21,889 nucleotides of DNA. It comes from JBGLNJ01 sp964353405. GTDB taxonomy: Bacteria; Chloroflexota; Anaerolineae; Fen-1058. The notes under the pieces are model-generated. The model saw nothing but the letters and a program-made list of their open reading frames with translations. It was not told the origin of the DNA and made no database searches. A program made the translations under genes and the position numbers. Below are positions 6,580 through 13,797 of this stretch, piece by piece; position 1 is the stretch's first letter, and the number at the start of each line of letters is the position of its first letter. The stretch is taken from assembly GCA_964353405.1 (NCBI GenBank), contig CAYGWJ010000449.1, forward strand, positions 1 through 21,889. The letters are read 5' to 3'.

Positions 6580-9296
6580 CGGACAATTGGCGCTTTGCGG
6601 AGGCATCCGGCAGTTTCGTGTTGCCCGACCCGCACAAGACGAGTTACCTCTATTTTCCACTCGTCAACGAAGCCGGCCTGATGTCGGCCATTACACCGAC
6701 GCTGCACGGCGACATCAAGACAGGCCAGAACAGTTTTTTGACGACGCCCGTCTCGGTCGAGGATTTGCACAACTCGCGCCCGGCGCGCAACTTTTGGGTA
6801 CAGGTCGAGGGCACAGGCGCGTGGTCGGCGACAGGCAACTCTGCGCCACAAATCGCGCAAGCCGATGCAGAGCGCGTCACGCTGGAGGCAGGCTTCCTTT
6901 GGCACAAGATCACGCGCGAGTCGCCGCAAATTGGCCTGCGCGCCGAGATCACCAACTTTGTACCGCCAAGCGACGATCAAGCTGAGTTGATGCGCGTCAC
7001 CTTGACGAACATCACCCATCGTCCGATGACGGTCATTCCTACGACGGCGATTCCGATCTATGGTCGCTCGGCCGACAACCTGCGCGACCATCGCCACGTC
7101 ACGTCACTGCTACATCGCATCACCACTCATATCTATGGCGTCCTGGTGCGCCCTACCCTCTCGTTCGATGAGCGCGGACATCATCCCAACTTTGTTACGT
7201 ATGGCGTGTTGGGCGTGGAAGGCGATGGCACACCCCCTCAAAGCTTTTGCCCCATCCTCGAAGAATTCATAGGTGAAGGCGGTTGCCTCGAATGGCCCGA
7301 AGCTGTCGTCAAACCCTCGGATGCGTTTTGTTTCGCCGGTCAAAAGTTCAAGGGTTACGAGGCAATCGGCGCTCTGCGCTTTGGCGAAACCGTTTTGCAG
7401 CCCGGACAGTCCAAGTCCTACATCGTCATCCTGGCCGTGATGCGGGCAGGCGTTGACGCTGACCATCTGGTCAAAGCTTACGGAAGCAAAGCGCAGTTTG
7501 ACGATTGGTTTCAGCGCAATGAGGCGCATTGGCAAAGCAAATTGGAAACGCTCAGTTTCCACACCAGCGACAAGCAGCTTGACCTGTGGCTCAAGTGGGT
7601 GACGCTTCAACCCGTTCTGCGGCGTCTGTTTGGAAATTCGTTCCTGCCGTATCACGACTATGGACGTGGCGGACGCGGCTGGCGCGATCTGTGGCAGGAC
7701 TGTCTCGCGCTCCTGATGATGGAACCCGACCAGGTACCCGATTTGCTGTTCAGCAGTTACGGCGGCGTCCGGATGGATGGCAGCAACGCGACCATCATCG
7801 GCTCTGAGCCTGGCAAGTTTTTGGCCGACCGCAACAACATCGCGCGCATCTGGATGGATCACGGCGCGTGGCCGTTTCTGACCACGCAGCTTTACATTAA
7901 CCAGAGCGGCGACCTCGCCTTCCTGCTTCGCGAGCAAACCTATTTCAAAGATCAGCACATCAATCGCTCGCGCGGGATTGACGAAGCGTGGACGTCGGAG
8001 CAGGGCACGTTGTTGCGCGCGGAATCTGGCGAGGTGTATCACGGCACGGTGCTGGAGCACATGCTTATCCAGCACCTGACGGCGTTCTTTAACGTCGGCC
8101 CCTTCGGCAACAACATCAAGCTGGAAGACGCGGACTGGAACGACGGCATGGACATGGCGCCCGAAAAAGGCGAGAGCGTGGCCTTTACGGCGCTGTATGC
8201 CAGCAACCTGCGTGAGCTGAGCCAGCTCGTTCTTGAACTGGAAAAGCAAGGCGTCACGCACGTCGAGCTTGCGTCCGAGTTGATGCTGTTGCTGGACACG
8301 CTGGCCGCGCGAGTGGATTACGAATCGGTCGAGGCGAAGCAGGAACAATTGCGTGACTATTTTGCGAGTTGCCATCACACAATCTCTGGCAACAAGACGC
8401 GTGTTGCTGTACGTGACCTGTCGCAAGACCTTGCCGCCAAAGCGGATTGGCTCTACAATCACCTTCGTACGCAGGAATGGATTCGCAACGGCGATGGCTT
8501 CGAGTGGTTCAACGGCTACTATGACAACGACGGCGCGCGCGTCGAAGGCGATCATCCTAACGGCGTCCGCATGACGCTGCCGGGGCAGGTGTTTACGCTT
8601 ATGGGCGGCATCGCGACCGGCGAGCAAACCCGTCACATCGTGCGCTCAGTGGAGCATTACCTCTACGACCCGAAGGTCGGCGGCTACCGGCTCAACACGA
8701 ATTTTGGCGAGATGCGGCTGAATCTGGGACGCTGTTTTGGTTTTGCGTTCGGGACGAAGGAAAACGGCGCGGCGTTCAGCCACATGACGGTGATGTATGC
8801 CAACGCGCTGTACCGACGAGGCCTGGTACACGAAGGCTACAAGGTTCTGGACGGCATCTACCGACATTGTCAGGATTTTAAAGTCAGTCGCATCTACCCC
8901 GGTATTCCCGAATACATCAATGCCAGGGGACGAGGCGCGTATCCGTTTCTGACTGGCTCAGCAAGTTGGCTTTTGTTGACGTTGTTGAATGAATCTTTCG
9001 GCGTCAAAGGCAAGCTGGGCAATTTGGCATTTGAGCCTAAACTGGTGAAGGAGCAATTCAACCAAGAGGGTTTTGCCAATGTCGAAACCTTGTTTGCTGG
9101 CAAAAAAGTGCAAGTGGTCTATCATAATCCAGCCAGGCTTGATTACGGCGCGTATCGGATTGAGACGGTCCAAATCGACGGCAAGCGTGCGCCGTTTAAG
9201 CGACAATTGAACGGGGTCAACCTTGATAGAGAAACGATCGCAACATTGGCGGCTGATCAATTACATCGTCTTGAAGTGACACTGAAAGAAAGGTGA
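6576..9296 (+). CDS. GH94-type phosphorylase, 906 aa, specificity unassigned (possibly laminaribiose/beta-1,3 branch)
   Basis: This is a complete GH94-like protein with GRGWRDLWQD (R370, D371, Q374, D375), EDADWND with the presumed general acid D520, and TKENGAAFSHM (K728, E729, N730), the three active-site blocks of the family. The N-terminal segment SYLYFPLVNEAGLMSAITP..HGDIKTGQNSFL differs clearly from cellobiose phosphorylases (MRYGYFDD...). At 906 aa it falls between those (about 810) and the oligoglucan enzymes (about 980-1080). From memory, laminaribiose phosphorylases of Paenibacillus and Acholeplasma are near this size, so beta-1,3-linked substrates are a reasonable guess, not established here. 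Its ATG overlaps the preceding stop as ATGA. Six bases separate its stop from the GH3 start. No signal peptide or frame problem is seen. Confidence 0.85.
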   Translation: MTDNWRFAEASGSFVLPDPHKTSYLYFPLVNEAGLMSAITPTLHGDIKTGQNSFLTTPVSVEDLHNSRPARNFWVQVEGTGAWSATGNSAPQIAQADAERVTLEAGFLWHKITRESPQIGLRAEITNFVPPSDDQAELMRVTLTNITHRPMTVIPTTAIPIYGRSADNLRDHRHVTSLLHRITTHIYGVLVRPTLSFDERGHHPNFVTYGVLGVEGDGTPPQSFCPILEEFIGEGGCLEWPEAVVKPSDAFCFAGQKFKGYEAIGALRFGETVLQPGQSKSYIVILAVMRAGVDADHLVKAYGSKAQFDDWFQRNEAHWQSKLETLSFHTSDKQLDLWLKWVTLQPVLRRLFGNSFLPYHDYGRGGRGWRDLWQDCLALLMMEPDQVPDLLFSSYGGVRMDGSNATIIGSEPGKFLADRNNIARIWMDHGAWPFLTTQLYINQSGDLAFLLREQTYFKDQHINRSRGIDEAWTSEQGTLLRAESGEVYHGTVLEHMLIQHLTAFFNVGPFGNNIKLEDADWNDGMDMAPEKGESVAFTALYASNLRELSQLVLELEKQGVTHVELASELMLLLDTLAARVDYESVEAKQEQLRDYFASCHHTISGNKTRVAVRDLSQDLAAKADWLYNHLRTQEWIRNGDGFEWFNGYYDNDGARVEGDHPNGVRMTLPGQVFTLMGGIATGEQTRHIVRSVEHYLYDPKVGGYRLNTNFGEMRLNLGRCFGFAFGTKENGAAFSHMTVMYANALYRRGLVHEGYKVLDGIYRHCQDFKVSRIYPGIPEYINARGRGAYPFLTGSASWLLLTLLNESFGVKGKLGNLAFEPKLVKEQFNQEGFANVETLFAGKKVQVVYHNPARLDYGAYRIETVQIDGKRAPFKRQLNGVNLDRETIATLAADQLHRLEVTLKER

Positions 9297-9302
9297 GAAA
9301 AC

Positions 9303-11963
9303 ATGAGCGACAGAACTAGAGCCCTAGTCTCTCAAATGACCTTGGAAGATAAAGTCTCCCTGCTGGCGGGCGCAGACCAGTGGCACACGGTGCCCGTCCA
9401 GCGATTAGGTATCCCCGTCATCAAAACGACGGATGGGCCGATGGGCGCGCGCGGCGCCGATGAACCCGGCGCGCCGACCTCGGCCTGCTTCCCCGGCGGA
9501 AGCGCGCTGGGCGCAACATGGAACCCGGAGCTCGTCGAGCGTGTGGGCAAAGCCTTGGCCGAAGAAACCAAATCCAAAGGCGCACACATTCTGCTGGCGC
9601 CGACGGTGAACATTCACCGCTCGCCCATCGCGGGTCGGAACTTGGAGTGCTTTTCCGAAGACCCGTATCTCACCAGCCGCATGGCCGTGGCGTACATCAA
9701 CGGCTTGCAGAGTCAGGGCGTGGGCGCGTGCATCAAGCATTTTGTCTGCAACGATTCCGAGTTCGAGCGCCAGTCCATCAGCTCAAAAGTAAGTGAGCGC
9801 CCTCTGCGCGAAATCTATCTGCGCCCGTTCCAGGTCGCCATTCGAGAGGCCAAGCCTTGGGCCGTGATGTCGTCCTACAATCGCGTCAACGGCACGTTCG
9901 CCAGCGAAAATGATTACACGCTGCTCGATATCCTCAAAGGCGAGTGGGGTTTTGACGGCATCGTCATGTCCGACTGGTACGGCACCTACACGCCTGACGT
10001 TCCCAAGAGCGGGCTCGATTTGGAAATGCCCGGCCCGGCGCGCTGGATGGGCGAGCACGCACTACAAGCCGTCAAGTCGGGACGGGTGAGCGAAGAACAC
10101 ATCAACGACAAGGTGCGCCGCTTGCTGCGCACACTCGAAAAAGCAGGCGTGTTCGACCAGCCCGAGCTGCAACCCGAGCGCGCGATGGACAAGCCCGAGC
10201 ATCACACGCTCGCACGCCAGGCTGCCGCCGAAGCCATCGTGTTGCTCAAGAACAACAACCTTCTTCCGCTCGACGTTGACAAGAACAAGTCCATCGCGGT
10301 GATTGGCGAAAACGCCATGTGGGCGTCTATCATGGGCGGCGGCAGTGTTCGTGTCTCGCCGCATTACGTCGTCCCGCCGCTGCAAGGCATCCAGCGTCGG
10401 GCGGGCGAAACGAACGTGCGCTATGCGCTCGGCTGCACGATTCATCGGCATCCGCCGCTGTTCGATGCGAATTGGCTGGCGAACGGTCTCACCTTGCAGT
10501 ATTTCGCCAATCGGGAGCTCGCGGGCGAGCCGGTTCACACCGACGTGACGCGCAAGATGGAACTGGTGTGGTTCGGCGACACGCTGCCGCACGTCGAGCC
10601 GAACAACTTTTCCGTCCGATTGACTGGCGCCTTTACCGCGCCTGAAAGCGGAACGTATGTCTTGAGTCTGGCTTGCATGGGCAAGGGGCGATTGTTCATT
10701 GATGAGCAACAGGTCATCAATCTCTGGGGCGCAAGCCCCGCTGCACCCCTTGAGGGTGTCCTGGGGATTGGAGAGAACGCCCAGACTGCCGAAATCGAAT
10801 TGGCTGCGGGTCAATCACACGAACTCGTAATCGAGTTTGCCGTCGAACCTGGCCCGCGCTGGCGCAATCTGCGGCTTGGTTGCATACCCCAGACCCCAGC
10901 GGACTCGATTCAGGTGGCGGCCAACCTGGCGGCCCAATCGGACGTGGCGATTGTGTTTGCCGGATTGACGCACGAATGGGAAAGCGAAGGCTTTGACCGG
11001 CCTGACATGGAACTGCCCGGCAAGCAGGTCGAGCTGATCGAGCAAGTGGCGGCGGCCAATCCCAACACGATCGTCGTGATCAATGCCGGTTCGCCGCTCA
11101 GCATGAACTGGCTGGATAAAGTGGCAGCGGTTCTGTGGGCGTGGTATCCCGGTCAAGAGGGCGGCCATGCCATCGCCGATGTGCTGTTCGGCGACGTCAA
11201 TCCGTCCGGCAAACTGCCGACGACCTTTCCCAAGCGTCTGCAAGACAATCCTGCTTACATCAACTATCCCGGCGAGAACGGCCAAGTGTATTACGGCGAA
11301 GGGTTGTTCGTCGGCTATCGCTACTATGACAAAAAGGACATCGCCCCGTTATTCCCGTTTGGCTATGGCCTGTCGTACACGACGTTCGAGTACCGCAATC
11401 TTGTGGTGGATGCCACAGGCGATGCGATTCGCGTGAGCGTGGACGTGCAGAACACAGGCAATCGCGCCGGCAAGGAAACCGTTCAAGTGTACGTGCACGA
11501 TGTCAAATCGCGACTGGTGCGCCCTGAAAAGGAACTGAAGGCATTTGCTAAAGTCTCGCTCGAGCCAGGCGAGATCAAGACGGTCACGCTCTCGCTCGAT
11601 GAAGAATCGCTTTCTTACTACGACCCGGCGGTGAAAGGCTGGGTGGCCGAAGCGGGCGAGTTCGATGTGCTGGTCGGCGCATCGTCGCGCGATATTCGGC
11701 TGACGGCGCGCTTTAACTTCAAGGGCGGGGTAGCACCCGGCCTGGTCAAGACTGCCAGATTGCATGTTGGCTTGCCGCTCAGGGCTTTGCTCAGAGATGC
11801 AGGCGGCAAAGCCGTGCTGGGAAAATATGTTGGCGCATACCTGGGCGATCCGCAAATCGAGATGGCCTGGAATATGACACTCAAAGAAATCGCTGCTTTC
11901 GCCCCCAACATCTTGACGCCTGAGGTGCTGCGTTCGATCAACGACGATTTGGCGAAACTCTAG
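9303..11963 (+). CDS. GH3 beta-glucosidase with PA14 insert
   Basis: This 886-aa retaining beta-glucosidase should release glucose from the non-reducing ends of beta-gluco-oligosaccharides in the cytoplasm. The GH3 N-terminal barrel contains KTTDGPMG, IKHFVCND and VMSDWYG; D224 is the nucleophile. A PA14 domain (about residues 386-528, PLFDANW...LRLGC) interrupts the second GH3 domain, as in Kluyveromyces BglI, where it caps the active site and restricts chain length. The likely acid/base is E562 in WESEGFDR (E560 is the alternative). A fibronectin-III-like domain follows (about 705-803), then an unusual tail of about 80 residues ending in LRSINDDLAKL. AGGTGAG (9291-9297) lies five bases before the ATG and supports this start. 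No signal peptide is visible. Beta-1,2-glucan phosphorylase loci in Listeria also include a GH3 enzyme, so sophorose is a plausible substrate. Confidence 0.92.
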   Translation: MSDRTRALVSQMTLEDKVSLLAGADQWHTVPVQRLGIPVIKTTDGPMGARGADEPGAPTSACFPGGSALGATWNPELVERVGKALAEETKSKGAHILLAPTVNIHRSPIAGRNLECFSEDPYLTSRMAVAYINGLQSQGVGACIKHFVCNDSEFERQSISSKVSERPLREIYLRPFQVAIREAKPWAVMSSYNRVNGTFASENDYTLLDILKGEWGFDGIVMSDWYGTYTPDVPKSGLDLEMPGPARWMGEHALQAVKSGRVSEEHINDKVRRLLRTLEKAGVFDQPELQPERAMDKPEHHTLARQAAAEAIVLLKNNNLLPLDVDKNKSIAVIGENAMWASIMGGGSVRVSPHYVVPPLQGIQRRAGETNVRYALGCTIHRHPPLFDANWLANGLTLQYFANRELAGEPVHTDVTRKMELVWFGDTLPHVEPNNFSVRLTGAFTAPESGTYVLSLACMGKGRLFIDEQQVINLWGASPAAPLEGVLGIGENAQTAEIELAAGQSHELVIEFAVEPGPRWRNLRLGCIPQTPADSIQVAANLAAQSDVAIVFAGLTHEWESEGFDRPDMELPGKQVELIEQVAAANPNTIVVINAGSPLSMNWLDKVAAVLWAWYPGQEGGHAIADVLFGDVNPSGKLPTTFPKRLQDNPAYINYPGENGQVYYGEGLFVGYRYYDKKDIAPLFPFGYGLSYTTFEYRNLVVDATGDAIRVSVDVQNTGNRAGKETVQVYVHDVKSRLVRPEKELKAFAKVSLEPGEIKTVTLSLDEESLSYYDPAVKGWVAEAGEFDVLVGASSRDIRLTARFNFKGGVAPGLVKTARLHVGLPLRALLRDAGGKAVLGKYVGAYLGDPQIEMAWNMTLKEIAAFAPNILTPEVLRSINDDLAKL

Positions 11964-11978
11964 TTTTATCCAGACCCA

Positions 11979-12028
11979 GGAGTGCAGCCTTCAGACTGAT
12001 GGCATTTGCAGGCTGAGGTCTGCACTCC
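11979..12028. repeat. Imperfect 50-bp palindrome between GH3 and cupin genes
   Basis: The left arm GGAGTGCAGCCTTCAGACTG (11979-11998) and right arm CAGGCTGAGGTCTGCACTCC (12009-12028) are complementary at 17 of 20 positions around a 10-base loop. The outer nine pairs are perfect. No T-run follows, so it is not a classical intrinsic terminator. It occupies most of the 80-bp gap, the only sizeable gap in the operon. It looks like a second small repeat family (REP-like) and may form an mRNA hairpin that stabilises or separates the two halves of the transcript. Confidence 0.85.
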
Positions 12029-12043
12029 AGAATTGAGCCAGTC

Positions 12044-12472
12044 ATGTCTATTTCAGAAACCCTGTTGCAAGTCCGCGAGTACACCGGCATTGGTTATGCG
12101 CCGATGATTGACTCTGGCGCGTGGCGTGTGGCGATCTTGCGCTTTGACGAGCTGCTGCCGCAAAGGCTCGGCAAGATGCAGCGGCACGACAAGACGGACG
12201 AAGTTTTCGTCCTGCTAGCGGGCCGTTGCATCCTCTTCATCGGCCAAGGCGCCGAGTATGTCACGGAGATTCACGCGCAGGATATGGAGCCGATGAAGCT
12301 CTACAACGTCAAGCGCGGCTGCTGGCACACGCACACACTCAACCAGGATGCCACAGTGCTCATCATCGAGAATCAAGACACGAACTCGTCCAATTCGCCA
12401 GAGACCCCGTTGGGCGTGATCCAAAGAGGTCAACTCGACGAGTTGACTCGACAGTTGTGGGGGGAAATCTGA
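12044..12472 (+). CDS. Small single-domain cupin protein
   Basis: This 142-aa protein has a single beta-barrel cupin core. Motif 1 resembles QRHDKTDEVFVLLAG (H48, E53 and the terminal Gly), and motif 2 lies around KRGCWHTHTLNQDATVLIIEN (H95 and H97 are possible metal ligands). No signal peptide or membrane segment is present. It starts at ATG 12044 without a strong Shine-Dalgarno sequence, after the palindrome, and its TGA overlaps the GH1 ATG as TGATG. Small cupins near sugar-utilisation genes may be isomerases, sugar-binding proteins or regulatory proteins. The sequence does not say which, and no reaction can be assigned. Its tight coupling to the GH1 gene implies co-expression with beta-glucoside use. 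Confidence 0.82.
   Translation: MSISETLLQVREYTGIGYAPMIDSGAWRVAILRFDELLPQRLGKMQRHDKTDEVFVLLAGRCILFIGQGAEYVTEIHAQDMEPMKLYNVKRGCWHTHTLNQDATVLIIENQDTNSSNSPETPLGVIQRGQLDELTRQLWGEI
12429..12447. promoter_or_regulatory. Perfect 19-bp palindrome at the 3' end of the cupin gene (possible operator)
   Basis: GTCAACTCGACGAGTTGAC is a perfect 9-1-9 inverted repeat lying 25 bases before the GH1 ATG. It encodes part of RGQLDELTRQL in the cupin frame. Its length and symmetry fit a dimeric-repressor operator, but no promoter elements are evident around it and coding constraint could have produced it by chance. Function is unproven. Confidence 0.35.
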
Positions 12473-13797
12473 TGGCGGAACCTGTAACCTTTCCTTCCGA
12501 TTTTCTCTGGGGTGCGGCGACGGCAGCCTATCAAATCGAAGGCGCGTGGAACGAGGATGGCAAGGGCGAATCCATCTGGGATCGCTTTTCTCACACGCCC
12601 GGCAAAATCCGCGATGGCGACACGGGCGATGTCGCGTGCGACCATTACCATCGCTACCGCGAAGACGTTGCGCTGATGCGCCAACTTGGCCTGAAAGCGT
12701 ATCGCTTTTCCATCTCTTGGCCGCGCGTCATCCCGAACGGTTGGGGCGCGATCAACCCGGCAGGTTTCGATTTCTATGACCGGCTCGTGGACGAGCTGCT
12801 CGCGGCGAATATCCAGCCGTTCGTCACGCTCTACCACTGGGACTTGCCGCAAGCGTTGCAGGATCGCGGCGGTTGGGGCAATCGCGATATGTGCGGCTAC
12901 TTTGCAGATTACGCCGCGCTGATGGCGCGCCGATTGGGCGACCGCGTGCGTCACTGGGCTACCTTCAATGAGCCCATGGGAATAGCCTTTGCCGGGCATC
13001 ACAGCGGCGAGCACGCGCCCGGCTTGCGGAACGAGAAACTTGCCGTGCAGGTCGCGCATCATTTGCTCGTCGCGCATGGCATGGCAGTACAGGCAATGCG
13101 CGGTATTGATGCCAGGCTCAATCTTGGCATCGTGATTGACGCATGGCCTATCGACTGCATGACCGACACGGAAGAGGATCGCGCCTTTGCCGAAATGATG
13201 TGGCAGACTTATCCCGCGTGGTTCTTTGGCCCGTTGTTCCGCGCGTGCTATCCTCCGGTAGCATTGCAAATGTACGGTGATAAAGCGCCCGACGTTCGCC
13301 CCGGCGATATGGCGCTTGTTTCGCAGCGACTCGACTTTCTCGGTATCAACACGTATTCGCGCCTCGTCGTCCAGAACGGCCAAGTCATCAAGCCCGTCCC
13401 CGGTTCGGAATACACCGAGATGGATTGGGAGATTCACGCGCCCGCGATGCGGCGAATGTTGGTGCGCATCATGCGCGATTACGCTCCGCCGCCGATTTAC
13501 ATCACCGAAAACGGCGCTGCGTTTGCCGATGAGGTCAGCCCCGATGGCTGCGTACACGATCCACGCCGCATCGCCTATCTGCAGGATCATTTTACGCAGG
13601 CGCGGCTGGCGATGAACGACGGCGTTGAACTGCGCGGTTACTTTGTCTGGTCGCTGCTGGATAACTTTGAATGGTCGAATGGCTATTCCAAACGCTTTGG
13701 CCTGATGCATGTAGACTATGCCACTCAACAGCGCACACTCAAAGACAGCGCCAAGTGGTATGCGCAGGTCATTGCGCGAAATGGATTGGAGGACTGA
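12472..13797 (+). CDS. GH1 beta-glucosidase
   Basis: This 441-aa GH1 enzyme is of the usual bacterial BglA length and should hydrolyse cellobiose and other aryl- or alkyl-beta-glucosides by the retaining mechanism. It starts MAEPVTFPSDFLWGAATAAYQIEGAW, the standard N-terminal signature, with the acid/base E167 in TFNEP and the nucleophile E346 in ITENG. It ends with the typical VWSLLDNFEWSNGYSKRFGLMHVDY block, including the aglycone-side NFEW. The ATG at 12472 overlaps the cupin stop and is preceded by a GGGGGGA stretch about six bases upstream. A longer in-frame extension into the cupin gene is a shadow. There is no signal peptide, so it is cytoplasmic. It sits directly before cellobiose phosphorylase, with which it may compete or share substrates. 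Confidence 0.95.
   Translation: MAEPVTFPSDFLWGAATAAYQIEGAWNEDGKGESIWDRFSHTPGKIRDGDTGDVACDHYHRYREDVALMRQLGLKAYRFSISWPRVIPNGWGAINPAGFDFYDRLVDELLAANIQPFVTLYHWDLPQALQDRGGWGNRDMCGYFADYAALMARRLGDRVRHWATFNEPMGIAFAGHHSGEHAPGLRNEKLAVQVAHHLLVAHGMAVQAMRGIDARLNLGIVIDAWPIDCMTDTEEDRAFAEMMWQTYPAWFFGPLFRACYPPVALQMYGDKAPDVRPGDMALVSQRLDFLGINTYSRLVVQNGQVIKPVPGSEYTEMDWEIHAPAMRRMLVRIMRDYAPPPIYITENGAAFADEVSPDGCVHDPRRIAYLQDHFTQARLAMNDGVELRGYFVWSLLDNFEWSNGYSKRFGLMHVDYATQQRTLKDSAKWYAQVIARNGLED
13788..13792 (+). promoter_or_regulatory. Ribosome binding site of the cellobiose phosphorylase gene
   Basis: GGAGG lies four bases before ATG 13797, within the last codons of the GH1 gene. It fixes the start at 13797, giving the family N-terminus MRYGYFDDNAREYV, rather than upstream start codons inside GH1. 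Confidence 0.75.

Noticed and set aside
12226..12471. N-terminal extension of the GH1 frame through the cupin gene
   Set aside because: The family N-terminus begins at MAEPVTFPSDFLWG (12472), and the upstream part is the shifted reading of the cupin gene.
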